A stretch of DNA of 64,000 nucleotides from Luteibacter sp. Sphag1AF (GTDB taxonomy: Bacteria > Pseudomonadota > Gammaproteobacteria > Xanthomonadales > Rhodanobacteraceae): contig NZ_JACHYH010000001.1 in assembly GCF_014192715.1 (NCBI RefSeq), positions 558,001 to 622,000 on the forward strand. Direction: 5' to 3'. The notes under the pieces are model-generated. The model did no database searches and was not told the DNA's origin. It saw nothing but the letters and a program-made list of their open reading frames with translations. Of this stretch, positions 41,843 to 50,179 are shown one piece after another (the stretch's first letter is position 1; each line of letters starts with the position of its first letter). The position numbers and the translations under genes are program-made.

Positions 41843-42238
41843 TCAGTGAGAGGCTTCGCCCGATGCCGCGATCACTTTTTCGATGTAGTCGAGGATCGCC
41901 GGAAGGTCGCTTTCAAACACGGCGGCATCGCCGTTGACGAATGCCTGCGTCCAGATGTCGTAGCCCGGACGCCATGCGCCGTCATCGGGGAGTGTGCCGT
42001 CCAGCGCCACCACGCTGCGATCCAGCGTGCCACGCGACACCGCCAGATGATGCAGCGTGCGCTGCATCCCGCCATCCATGCGGTGATTGCGCAGATTCAG
42101 ACCATGGGCGGCAATGTGAATCACCTCGCCATCCTGAGGCAACGCCTCGATGGCGCGAATGACCAGACGCGACGCCTCTTCACCCGGCCGGTTACGGTAA
42201 GTCCAGACTTGGCCCGGGGCGTAAACCTGCTGTGTCAT
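41843..42238 (-). CDS. Protein of unknown function
   Basis: A 131-residue protein with no signal peptide: YAPGQVWTYRNRPGEEASRLVIRAIEALP near the N-terminus and ADLP AILDYIEKVIAASG near the C-terminus. The central part reads NGDAAVFESDLPAILDYI. No domain recognised. It is the first of two minus-strand genes before the MFS transporter. Confidence 0.6.
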   Translation of the reverse strand: MTQQVYAPGQVWTYRNRPGEEASRLVIRAIEALPQDGEVIHIAAHGLNLRNHRMDGGMQRTLHHLAVSRGTLDRSVVALDGTLPDDGAWRPGYDIWTQAFVNGDAAVFESDLPAILDYIEKVIAASGEASH

Positions 42239-42272
42239 GTGACGGTTCCGTCGATCAAAGTCACATCATAAA

Positions 42273-43436
42273 TCAGGCTTGCGCCATCAGGCTGCCGCGA
42301 CGGTCATACAGTGCCGACGCGACCACGACCGCCAGTCCGCCCAGCGCGATGAAGGCGCCCAGCAGCGGCAGATTCGTCAGCGGCAATCCCGCGCCGATCA
42401 CCATGCCGCCCAGCCAGGCGCCCGTGGCATTGCCCACGTTGAAAGCACCCTGGTTCAGCGTGGACGCAAGATTCGGCGCACCGCGCGCCTGATCCAGCAC
42501 GCGCACCTGCGCCGCCGGCACCACCGCAAACGAGAACACGCCCCACACGAACATCGTTACCAGCGTGGCGATCTGGAAATGACTCGTCCACGCGAAAATC
42601 GCAAGAATCACCGCATTGCACACGAACAGCGATGCGAGCACCGGCATCAGCTTCCAGTCGGCCAACTTGCCGCCAACCAGCCCGCCCACGGTGATGCCCG
42701 CACCGAACAGCAGCAGCACCCAGCTTTTCGCGTGCTCCGAAAAATGCGTCACGTCGCGCAGGATGTACGCGATATAGGTAAACACAGTAAACATGCTCAC
42801 CGAAGCCAGCGTGCTCACCAGCAGCGCCATCTGCACGCGCGGCGTGGCGATGGCGCGGAACTCGCTCAGCAGACTCTGCCCCGACTGCATCGGAATCTTC
42901 TTCGGCAGCCACACCGCCAACGCCACCGCAGCGGCCAGGCCAATGACCGTGACCGCCATGAACGTCGAGCGCCAGCCAGCCACCTGACCCAGCGCCGTAC
43001 CGAACGGAACGCCCAGTACATTGGCCAGCGTCAGACCGGTGAACATCAAGGCCACCGCCTGCGCGCGCCGCTCCGGCACCAGATCGGCGGCCACAACCGC
43101 GCCGATGCCAAAGAACGCGGCATGGCAGAACGCAGTCACCACACGGGCCGCCATAAGCAGCTCATACGTGGGCGCGATGGCGCACAGCGCATTGCCCAGG
43201 ATGAAGAAGGCGATGAGCGTCAGCAGCGCCTTGCGCCGTGGCCAGCGGGCCGTGACCAGCGCCAGCACGGGCGCGCCGATGGCCACGCCAATGGCATAGC
43301 CGGACACCAGCATGCCCGCGGCCGGTGCGCTCACATGAAGATCGCTCGCCACCTCGGGCAACAGGCCCATGATGACGAATTCGGTGGTGCCGATGCCGAA
43401 CGCGGCAATGGCCAAAGCAAGAAGAGGCAGATACAT
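42273..43436 (-). CDS. AraJ-like MFS transporter (DHA1)
   Basis: A 387-residue, 12-helix MFS protein. The N-terminus LALAIAAFGIGTTEFVIMGLLPEVA and motif A-like RWPRRKALLTL with GTALGQVAGWRSTFMAV are typical of the DHA1 AraJ/YdhP sugar-efflux-like transporters. Substrate unknown. It is transcribed away from fpr, which starts 207 bp away on the other strand. Confidence 0.88.
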   Translation of the reverse strand: MYLPLLALAIAAFGIGTTEFVIMGLLPEVASDLHVSAPAAGMLVSGYAIGVAIGAPVLALVTARWPRRKALLTLIAFFILGNALCAIAPTYELLMAARVVTAFCHAAFFGIGAVVAADLVPERRAQAVALMFTGLTLANVLGVPFGTALGQVAGWRSTFMAVTVIGLAAAVALAVWLPKKIPMQSGQSLLSEFRAIATPRVQMALLVSTLASVSMFTVFTYIAYILRDVTHFSEHAKSWVLLLFGAGITVGGLVGGKLADWKLMPVLASLFVCNAVILAIFAWTSHFQIATLVTMFVWGVFSFAVVPAAQVRVLDQARGAPNLASTLNQGAFNVGNATGAWLGGMVIGAGLPLTNLPLLGAFIALGGLAVVVASALYDRRGSLMAQA

Positions 43437-43643
43437 GGTGCCAGTTTACGCCGCTTTGCTGCGACGCACCATTACAATGCGCCGTCACAAGCGGCGGCCG
43501 GATGGCCCCTCCCATCCCGGGCTCATCTCCCTTATCCTATGCCGTTACCACGCGGGCGCGATGCCCGTTGGGCTCGCCAAGGCATCCGGCCGTTCGCGCC
43601 GCTCCCCAGCCAGAGCCCCCTCCCCTATCAGGAAAGTACGCAC

Positions 43644-44420
43644 ATGGTGGCAATGGCGACCGAGCACGTGATCGACGTGCATCACTGGAACGACACGCTT
43701 TTCAGTTTCCGCACCACGCGGGACCCGGGTTTCCGCTTTGAGAGCGGGCACTTCGTGATGATTGGCCTGGAAGTCGACGGGCGCCCGCTGATGCGCGCGT
43801 ATTCGATTGCCAGTGCCAACTACGAAGAGCACCTGGAATTCTTCAGCATCAAAGTGCAGGACGGCCCGCTGACCTCGCGCCTGCAGCACCTGAAGCCCGG
43901 CGACCCGCTGATTGTCAGCCGCAAGCCGACCGGCACACTGGTGCTCAACGATCTGAAGCCCGGCAAGCGGCTGTATCTGCTGGGCACCGGCACGGGCCTG
44001 GCTCCGTTCCTCAGCATCATCCGCGACCCGGAAACCTACGAGCGCTTCGATACCGTGGTGCTTGCCCACGGCGTCCGCCAGATCAACGACCTGGCCTACT
44101 CCGACTACCTGGAGAAGGAGCTGCCCGCCCACGAATACCTGGGTGAGCTGGTGCGCGACAAGCTGCTGTACTACCCCACGGTCACCCGCGAGGAGTTCCG
44201 CAACCGTGGCCGCATCACCGATGCCATCGCCGATGGCGAGATGGCCCGCACGCTCGGTCTGCCGCCGCTCAACCCGGAAGAAGACCGCGTCATGCTGTGC
44301 GGCAGCCCGTCCATGCTGGAGGACATCTGCCAGCTGCTGGATGGCCGCGGCTTCCAGGCCTCGCCGCGCACGCGCGAGCCGGGTGATTACGTGATCGAAC
44401 GGGCCTTCGTCGAGAAGTAA
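43644..44420 (+). CDS. fpr: Ferredoxin-NADP reductase
   Basis: A 258-residue flavoenzyme: FAD-binding RAYSIASANYEEHLEFF, the NADP region LLGTGTGLAPFLSI, and the C-terminal MLCGSPSML and FVEK tail of the Fpr subgroup. It moves electrons between NADPH and ferredoxin/flavodoxin, often in oxidative stress. AGGAAA before the ATG at 43644 supports the start; the frame stays open far upstream but that part is antisense to the AraJ-like gene. Confidence 0.93.
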   Translation: MVAMATEHVIDVHHWNDTLFSFRTTRDPGFRFESGHFVMIGLEVDGRPLMRAYSIASANYEEHLEFFSIKVQDGPLTSRLQHLKPGDPLIVSRKPTGTLVLNDLKPGKRLYLLGTGTGLAPFLSIIRDPETYERFDTVVLAHGVRQINDLAYSDYLEKELPAHEYLGELVRDKLLYYPTVTREEFRNRGRITDAIADGEMARTLGLPPLNPEEDRVMLCGSPSMLEDICQLLDGRGFQASPRTREPGDYVIERAFVEK

Positions 44421-44424
44421 GGCC

Positions 44425-45087
44425 TCAGCGCCTGATCCGCCCCTGCCCCTCGTTGTCCCAATAGCCGAACAGCTTGCGGGCAATGAGCTTGTAAAGCCGC
44501 TTCCCCGTCGCGCGCCACAGCCGCGAATGGGGAGCGGGCCGGGCCAGAATGGCCCGCTGGCGAACACTCAGCCCGTCGGGCACGTACGTCCGCTTGTGCT
44601 TCAGCAAATGGCGCAGATCTTCGCGCGCCAGCAGGCGGAACAAGCGGCCACGCCGTCCGCGGGTCCAGGCAATCTGAAAGTCCACCAGTGCGGGCGAGCC
44701 GTCCTCACGAACCAGCCAGTTGGGTTCCTTGGCCAGATCGTTGTGCACGATGCCCCGGCGATGCAGCACGGCAAGCAGGCGCAGCGCGTCCCGGTAATAG
44801 GCGCCATCCCGGGGCTGGCCCAGTTGCATGGGCTGGCCGGCCATGTAGCTGCGCTCAAGATGCCGGCCGTCCCACGCCAGCAGGCGCGGCACGCCGTCAA
44901 TGCCATCAAGCTTCTTCAGCGCACGGGCTTCGCGCGCCGCCGCGCGACGCGCAAATCCGCGTGCCCACCAGCGGGCGGACGAGATGTCGCGACGGATCAG
45001 CATCTGGCCATCGCGCTCCACGCGCTCGATGCGTCCCAGTTCGTCGGCTTTGAGGAGGGTGACCGTTTCGGTCATCGTCACATCCAC
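44425..45087 (-). CDS. Small protein kinase-like protein (RIO/LPS-kinase type)
   Basis: A 220-residue kinase-fold protein. The catalytic loop reads IVHNDLAKEPNWL (HxDxxxxN: a His-Asn-Asp form) and the metal loop PALVDFQIAW (DFxxA rather than DFG). This resembles bacterial RIO-like and lipopolysaccharide/Kdo kinase-type proteins, so substrate is uncertain. A GTG at 45087 has AAGGA at 5 bases and is preferred; an ATG lies at 45075. It ends 4 bp from the fpr stop. Confidence 0.75.
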   Translation of the reverse strand: MDVTMTETVTLLKADELGRIERVERDGQMLIRRDISSARWWARGFARRAAAREARALKKLDGIDGVPRLLAWDGRHLERSYMAGQPMQLGQPRDGAYYRDALRLLAVLHRRGIVHNDLAKEPNWLVREDGSPALVDFQIAWTRGRRGRLFRLLAREDLRHLLKHKRTYVPDGLSVRQRAILARPAPHSRLWRATGKRLYKLIARKLFGYWDNEGQGRIRR

Positions 45088-45160
45088 GCTTTTCCTTCAA
45101 TTCGTTGACACGATACCCACCCTGGGCCGCTAAACTGTGCCTTCGCAGGGAGAATTGCCA

Positions 45161-45937
45161 ATGTTTGTGCGACAGATCATGTCGCTGGTTTTCGTGACCG
45201 CCGGACTGGCTGCCTGCAAGGGCGCCAACGAACAACCAGCAGACAACACGGCGACGGCACCGGCCGCGCCCGCCACGGTGACAGCCAAGGATAACCAAAG
45301 CAGCGCCTCAGGCCTGTACACCATGGAATTGAAGCTTCCGGAGCTGGCTGCCGATCAGGCGCCGCTGAAGGATGCCATCAACCACTATGTGGATGCCCAG
45401 AAAAAGGGATTTCTGACCAGCCTGGACGCGCCGGGCGCGCGTGACCGTGCGCGCGAAATGCCGTGGGACCTCAACCTGGACGTGGCCGTGGCCGCCCACA
45501 CCGACCGCTTCATCAATGTGCAGGTCGATGGCTCGGCATTCACCGGAGGCGCGCATCCGGCGCCCATCGTGGACAGCTTCACCTACGACCGGGAAGCCGG
45601 CCGCGTGGTCACGCTGCCGGAGCTTTTCACTGATCCGAATGCGGCAGAAACCGCGCTGGCCGCCGAGTCACGGCGCCAGTTGCTGGGTGCACTGGACGAT
45701 CAGGATGACCCGCTGGCATCCACCAGCGAGCAGATTGATGAGGGCACCGCGCCGGGCAAGAACCACTATCGCGTGTTCACGCTGCTCACCGGCGACGACG
45801 GCAAGGTGCACGGGCTGACGTTCATCTTCCCGCCCTACCAGGTAGCCTCCTACGCTGCCGGGGCGCAGGCGGTGGACATACCGACGGAAGTGTTCGCCTC
45901 GCATCTGAAACCGGAATATCGGGACGCCTTCCGCTGA
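45161..45937 (+). CDS. DUF3298/DUF4163-domain lipoprotein (RsiV-like)
   Basis: A 258-residue predicted lipoprotein (lipobox LAAC at about residue 17). An Ala/Thr-rich spacer is followed by a DUF4163/DUF3298-like domain: FLTSLDAPGARDRAREMPWDLN, SAFTGGAHPAPIVDSFTYDREAGRVV and a C-terminal FIFPPYQVASYAAGAQAVDIP. RsiV-type family members are anti-sigma factors or sugar-binding; no sigma gene is nearby. A GGGAGA site supports ATG 45161. It overlaps the next gene by one base. Confidence 0.8.
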   Translation: MFVRQIMSLVFVTAGLAACKGANEQPADNTATAPAAPATVTAKDNQSSASGLYTMELKLPELAADQAPLKDAINHYVDAQKKGFLTSLDAPGARDRAREMPWDLNLDVAVAAHTDRFINVQVDGSAFTGGAHPAPIVDSFTYDREAGRVVTLPELFTDPNAAETALAAESRRQLLGALDDQDDPLASTSEQIDEGTAPGKNHYRVFTLLTGDDGKVHGLTFIFPPYQVASYAAGAQAVDIPTEVFASHLKPEYRDAFR

Positions 45938-46425
45938 TGGCCCTGGACGTCGTGCTGTACATCTGCGCGGCGCTGCTGGTCATCGCAGGCGTTGCCGGAG
46001 CCATCCTGCCCGCATTGCCTGGCATTCCGCTGATCTTCGCCGGGCTGTGGGTGGCCGCCGCCACCGATGGCTACCGGCATGTGGGCCTGTGGTGGCTGGT
46101 AGGCATTGCGGTCGCCGGCATCGTGGGCGTGGCCATTGACTTCGTGGCTGGCACGCTGGGCGCCAAACGCGTGGGCGCCAGTTCGCGGGCGTTATGGGGT
46201 GCGGCCATCGGCACCGTGGTCGGCATGTTTTTTGGCCTGCCCGGCCTGTTGCTCGGTCCCTTTCTGGGAGCCGTAGCGGGCGAAATGATGTCCGGCAAAA
46301 GCGCGCTGCGCTCAGCTCATGTGGGCGTGAGCACCTGGTTCGGCATGTTGCTGGGTACGCTGGTGAAGCTGGTCATCTCGTTCGTGATGATCGGCCTGTT
46401 TGCCGCGGCGTTCCTTTTCGGTTGA
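45937..46425 (+). CDS. DUF456-domain membrane protein
   Basis: A 162-residue protein of four to five helices with the DUF456 layout (AGAILPALPGIPLIFAGLWVAA, WLVGIAVAGIVGVAIDFVAGTLGAKRVGAS, FFGLPGLLLGPFLGAVAGEM). Function unknown. The ATG shares a base with the TGA of the upstream lipoprotein gene (TGATG), so the two are translationally coupled. Confidence 0.85.
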   Translation: MALDVVLYICAALLVIAGVAGAILPALPGIPLIFAGLWVAAATDGYRHVGLWWLVGIAVAGIVGVAIDFVAGTLGAKRVGASSRALWGAAIGTVVGMFFGLPGLLLGPFLGAVAGEMMSGKSALRSAHVGVSTWFGMLLGTLVKLVISFVMIGLFAAAFLFG

Positions 46426-46435
46426 ACCATCCCGG

Positions 46436-47104
46436 TCAGTGCGGGCCGTCCGGCAGCACGTAAAGCAGGATGGCGAGGTAGTGCAGCACGCTGCCCACCA
46501 GCACGAAGAAGTGCCAGATCGCGTGGTGATACGGCAATTTGCGCGCCATGTAGAACGGCACACCCGCCGTATACGCCAGGCCACCGGCAAACAGCAGCAC
46601 CAGGCCACCGGTTTCCACATGCGTGCGCAGCGGCTGGATGGCAACCACCGCCACCCAGCCCATGGCCACGTAAAGGAACACGGCCGCCTTGCGGTACCGC
46701 TTCAACATGCCCAGCTCCAGCGCACTGCCCACGATGGCGATGGACCAGATCGTGGTGAACAGCCCCCAGCCCCACGCGCCTGGCAAAGCCAGCAGCGTGA
46801 ATGGCGTATAGGTGCCCGCGATCAGCAGGAAGATGGCGATGTGATCCAGCGTGCGCAGCACGCGTTTGGCCATGTCACCGGGAATGGAGTGATACAGCGT
46901 CGATGCGGTGTACAGAAGGATCAGCGTGGTGCCGAACACCGAGCTGGCAACCACCGTACGGGCATTGCCATACATCGCCGAGAACGCCACCAGCACGGCA
47001 AGCCCGGCGATGCTGGCCACCAGGCCAATCCCGTGAATGACGCTGCTCGCAACCTCTTCAGCGATGGGATATCGCGGCTGCGCTGTGGGGGCTTCGGCGG
47101 CCAT
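46436..47104 (-). CDS. trhA: Hemolysin III / TrhA family membrane protein
   Basis: A 222-residue seven-helix protein of the PAQR-like hemolysin III family. Signature parts are EEVASSVIHGIGLVASIAGLA, LYTASTLYHSIPGDMAKRVLRTLDHIAIFLLIAGTYTPF and YHHAIWHFFVLVGSVLHY. The conserved Ser and His residues in helices 3 and 7 suggest a metal-dependent hydrolase. In Bacillus the name TrhA refers to lipid homeostasis; that role here is by family only. Confidence 0.88.
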   Translation of the reverse strand: MAAEAPTAQPRYPIAEEVASSVIHGIGLVASIAGLAVLVAFSAMYGNARTVVASSVFGTTLILLYTASTLYHSIPGDMAKRVLRTLDHIAIFLLIAGTYTPFTLLALPGAWGWGLFTTIWSIAIVGSALELGMLKRYRKAAVFLYVAMGWVAVVAIQPLRTHVETGGLVLLFAGGLAYTAGVPFYMARKLPYHHAIWHFFVLVGSVLHYLAILLYVLPDGPH

Positions 47105-47239
47105 GGGTTCTCCGGATGTTTGAAACGCCGGCGAAAGCAGGCGCTAGAGGGATACGGTAACCCAGACCCTTCCAAATGAGAAACATTCCTGACTCCCGCT
47201 GTGCACGTTTGGACGTCTTTTCGTGAAGACCGGCCTCAC

Positions 47240-47346
47240 TTCGTCTGAACATCCATCGAAGCTTCGCATGGATATCGTGTGTTCGCCGGCAACGATCTCC
47301 CCCGATTTACCGGCTCTCTGCCCACCCTCCCGGTGGGCATTTTTTT
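47240..47346 (+). ncRNA. Candidate small RNA with three hairpins and own terminator
   Basis: Between convergent-to-divergent genes, the plus strand can form three stem-loops: ATCCAT...ATGGAT (47251-47273), GCCGG...CCGGC (47285-47314) with a CTCCCCC loop, and TGCCCACC-CTCCC-GGTGGGCA (47319-47339) followed by T7. The C-rich loops resemble the anti-ribosome-binding loops of sRNAs such as Xanthomonas sX13. No plus-strand gene precedes the terminator (the trhA gene lies on the other strand), so it needs its own transcript. The 5' end is a guess. Confidence 0.45.
47319..47346 (+). terminator. Strong rho-independent terminator upstream of the usp gene
   Basis: TGCCCACC (47319-47326) pairs with GGTGGGCA (47332-47339), loop CTCCC, followed by a run of seven T (47340-47346). 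It is orientated to end a plus-strand transcript that starts upstream of the usp gene, in a region without a plus-strand CDS. Confidence 0.9.
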
Positions 47347-47394
47347 GCGCCAAAGCGCTTGACCGCAAGCCGCCGATCATTGTTCCATCGGGCC

Positions 47395-48222
47395 ATGACC
47401 ACTGAACTCCTGCTGCATCTGGGTCGTCTGCCGCCGCAAGGCGCCAGCCTGCGCGCCGCGCTCGCTGTCGCCAAACGCCTGGAGGCGCGACTGGATGGCC
47501 TGTACGTCGTGGATCTTCCCGCGGCGGCCTTCACCGTTCCAGAAGCGGTACCCATGCAACTGGATGCCGTGCGCCAGCGCGCCACCGATGCACGCGCGCT
47601 CTCGGGCACCTGGCAGTCGCTGCTGGACGAGGCGGGGCTTGAAGGCAAATGGCGGGTAGGCAACGGCGACACCGTGCAACTGCTGGTCCATGCCGCTGCG
47701 GGATATGACCTTCTGATCGTGGAACGCGGCGGCAGCCAGCGCGGCGACGCGCCCGTTGGCTTTGGCGTGGTGTCGCGAACCGTGTTCGGCAGCAACCACG
47801 GTGTTCTGGTGGTTCCCGAACAAGCCGTCGTGACCAGCGTGGGGGACAACGTGCTGGTGGCATGGAACGGCAGTCGCGAATCCGCACTGGCCGTGCACGC
47901 CGCCCTTCCGTTGCTGCGCAAGGCCGGCAAGGTCACCGTGATCGACGGCAGCCGGGACGAAGACAACGACACCTGCGCGCTCCCCGACATGAACATCTGC
48001 GGCTGGCTGGAAACCCACCGCATCAGGGCCGAGTTCCGCCAGCTCCCTGAAACAGCCGCTCCGTCACCGGGGCCTGCGCTGCTGGAAATGGCCCGCGCCG
48101 ACAACGTGGACCTGATCGTGATGGGCGCATGGGGCCGTTCGCGTCTTTCCGAGATGGTTCTTGGCGGCACCACACGCCATCTTTTCATGCAAAGCGACAT
48201 CCCCATGCTGGTCGCCAACTGA
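47395..48222 (+). CDS. Tandem universal stress protein
   Basis: A 275-residue protein with two Usp domains. The second ends with MGAWGRSRLSEMVLGGTTRHLF, the ATP-binding G-x2-G-x9-G(S/T) motif; the first is more degenerate (ERGGSQRGDAPVGFGVVSRTVFGSN). Tandem UspA-type proteins help cells survive starvation and stress. The ATG at 47395 starts the first domain. It follows the terminator by 49 bp. Confidence 0.87.
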   Translation: MTTELLLHLGRLPPQGASLRAALAVAKRLEARLDGLYVVDLPAAAFTVPEAVPMQLDAVRQRATDARALSGTWQSLLDEAGLEGKWRVGNGDTVQLLVHAAAGYDLLIVERGGSQRGDAPVGFGVVSRTVFGSNHGVLVVPEQAVVTSVGDNVLVAWNGSRESALAVHAALPLLRKAGKVTVIDGSRDEDNDTCALPDMNICGWLETHRIRAEFRQLPETAAPSPGPALLEMARADNVDLIVMGAWGRSRLSEMVLGGTTRHLFMQSDIPMLVAN

Positions 48223-48373
48223 CCCTTTCGCGTCCGGACGTTTAGACCGCTACTTGCAAACGATTCTCAGGCGTGCTGTTCTGTAGCTGGACCTGAACGC
48301 ATCCCCAACCGGCCAACGGCCGGTGCGTTCCCGACCGCGCACTACCTTCCCTTCATCGAACCGGAGGTGGCTC

Positions 48374-49045
48374 ATGACGTCTGTACGTCCGCAATGGTTT
48401 GCCGATGTCCATCCCGATGCAGCGCGCATTGTTGCCTTAAGCGCTGCCATCGCCCTCAACGCCGCCGCTCTCATTGCCGCCATGCGGCCGATGGTCGCCG
48501 ACATCACGCTTGCACAAGTGACAAAGCCATTCGACGTGGCATGGCACGAGGTCAAACCACCTCCGCCGCCGCCCCCGCCGATGGACCCGCCACCGCCGGT
48601 GCACGCCGCGCCTCACACGGCAACGGCCCTGGTGGTGCCACGGGTTCCCCCGGCGGTACCCGTCACCGTTCCCACGGAGGAAGGCAGCCAGGCGGTCATG
48701 CCGCCCCAGCCGCTGACCATCACTTCTCCATCCACCAACGTAGCCTCCGATGCCACTCCTTCAGGCCTGGTGACACTCGCCTACGTCGCCGCGCCGGCAC
48801 CGAAATATCCGACGGCAGCGATCCGCATGCACATGACGGGCACGGTCGTGCTGCGCGTGCTGGTCGATGAAACCGGCAAGCCGATTGATGTGGTGGTGGA
48901 GAGCAGCAGTGGCCATGAGGTGCTGGACCGTGCCGCAAGCGAGCAGGTGCTGTCGCGCTGGACATTCCAGCCGGCGCAGTCGAATGGTCAGCAGATCAAG
49001 GCATGGGCGCGCGTTCCGGTCACGTTTGACCTGCGCGGCGTCTAG
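48374..49045 (+). CDS. Energy transducer TonB-like protein
   Basis: A 223-residue protein with one N-terminal membrane helix (about residues 18-40: ARIVALSAAIALNAAALIAAM), a proline-rich linker (PPPPPPPPMDPPPPV) and a C-terminal TonB domain (APAPKYPTAAIRMHMTGTVVLRVLVDETGKPIDVVVESSSGHEVLDRAA). It connects inner-membrane energy to outer membrane receptors such as those in this window. GGAGGTGG upstream supports the start. No exbBD neighbours are visible. Confidence 0.88.
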   Translation: MTSVRPQWFADVHPDAARIVALSAAIALNAAALIAAMRPMVADITLAQVTKPFDVAWHEVKPPPPPPPPMDPPPPVHAAPHTATALVVPRVPPAVPVTVPTEEGSQAVMPPQPLTITSPSTNVASDATPSGLVTLAYVAAPAPKYPTAAIRMHMTGTVVLRVLVDETGKPIDVVVESSSGHEVLDRAASEQVLSRWTFQPAQSNGQQIKAWARVPVTFDLRGV

Positions 49046-49063
49046 GTAACGCAGTAGCGGGTC

Positions 49064-49079
49064 GGGGCCTTCGGGCCCC
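49064..49079 (+). terminator. Short hairpin after the tonB-like gene
   Basis: GGGGCC-TTCG-GGCCCC is a compact, stable hairpin 18 bp past the TonB-like stop, between converging genes. No T run follows, so it is a possible weak terminator or mRNA end-protector. Confidence 0.35.
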
Positions 49080-49097
49080 GGCCCCATTCATCCCGGA

Positions 49098-49397
49098 TCA
49101 ATGAGCGACGTTGTTCGGCTGCATCACGACCACCTGCGGACGACGTGCTGAGCGGGCAATCAGCCATACCACCAGCGCGACCAGAAGCACGGGCACCAGC
49201 AGCGGCAGCATGGCCACGGCCACGATGGGGCCGGCAATCAGGAGAGCCAGCCCGCCGAACGCCACCCCGAGGATGCTGCCCACAATGCTGAACACGCCGC
49301 CGATGATGCCAAATACGAGCTTGAGCACGGCGCCGATCAGCGCGAACACCACCCAGAACGAAACGACAAGCATCACAAGCGCGGTAAGGACGATCAT
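49098..49397 (-). CDS. Small hydrophobic membrane protein
   Basis: A 99-residue protein dominated by hydrophobic stretches (TALVMLVVSFWVVFALIGAVL, FGIIGGVFSIVGSILGVAFGGLAL, AVAMLPLLVPVLLVALVVWLI) with a basic tail. No known domain. An ATG at 49397 has GGAG at 7 bases; a slightly longer start is at 49403. Confidence 0.65.
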   Translation of the reverse strand: MIVLTALVMLVVSFWVVFALIGAVLKLVFGIIGGVFSIVGSILGVAFGGLALLIAGPIVAVAMLPLLVPVLLVALVVWLIARSARRPQVVVMQPNNVAH

Positions 49398-49560
49398 TTC
49401 CATTCTCCAGCAAAAGGACGCCAACCCGATCATGCGTCCGGTACAGCTCGGATGCACGTGCCACGGAAAGAGTTTAAATCCCCGGCGGCCGGGTAAGGTT
49501 ACGCCGGTTTAACGGGCGGCATGGTCCACTCCCGCCCATCAAGGTATGAGGGCGGCCCTT

Positions 49561-50139
49561 ATGGGTAAACGTTCATCCGTCATCAGAACCCTGCGTGATG
49601 TGGCTTTTGACTGCAGCGGCGGGGAACATCCCGACCTCGCCCTCATGGGGCGGGAGATCGGTCGTATCATCCACAGCCGCAGCGACGAGCTGAACGCCGC
49701 GCTGGGCAGCCTGAAAGACCGCCGTCGCGGCTTTGAGCGCTGGCTGGTGGCCGAGCGCGCCAGGCCGGGCATCAGCGTGCTGGTCATGGCCTGGCCGGCG
49801 AACTACGCCACACCCGTGCATGACCACGGCGGCCTGTGGGGTCTGGAAGCTGCCATTTCCGGTGCACTGGAAGTGGAGTCGTACGAGCATGATCCGGTGG
49901 ATCACTCGTTGCGCAGCCAGGGTCGCACGTGGCTTGGCCCGGGCGATGCCACCTGGTTTGAAGACAGCGAAACCCACACGCACCGCTGCCGCAATTTGTC
50001 GCGGCAGGAAACGGCGCTGACCCTTCACGTGTATGGTGGCGATCTGGCACAGTATCTGGCGTACGAGCAACCGGGCCCATCAAGCCACTGGATCGCTCGA
50101 CCACGGCATTCGGAAATTGCCGGACGCCTGACGGCCTGA
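49561..50139 (+). CDS. Cupin, cysteine-dioxygenase-like
   Basis: A 192-residue cupin of the cysteine dioxygenase type. Iron ligands are likely in YATPVHDHGGLWGLE (HxH) and a later His in the DSETHTHRCRNLS region. Cysteine dioxygenases turn cysteine to its sulfinate; related enzymes oxidise other thiols. The ATG at 49561 has GAGGG at 8 bases; an earlier ATG at 49546 adds five residues. It is followed 40 bp later by an FAD/NAD(P) enzyme. Confidence 0.78.
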   Translation: MGKRSSVIRTLRDVAFDCSGGEHPDLALMGREIGRIIHSRSDELNAALGSLKDRRRGFERWLVAERARPGISVLVMAWPANYATPVHDHGGLWGLEAAISGALEVESYEHDPVDHSLRSQGRTWLGPGDATWFEDSETHTHRCRNLSRQETALTLHVYGGDLAQYLAYEQPGPSSHWIARPRHSEIAGRLTA

Positions 50140-50179
50140 CCGGGAACCAGTCAACACCGCCACCGGCGAAGGATCAAAC

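Noticed and set aside
42279-43643. A long upstream extension of the fpr frame
   Set aside because: The extra 455 residues are antisense to the AraJ-like transporter and read as arginine/histidine-rich shadow; the ribosome site and homology support starting fpr at 43644.
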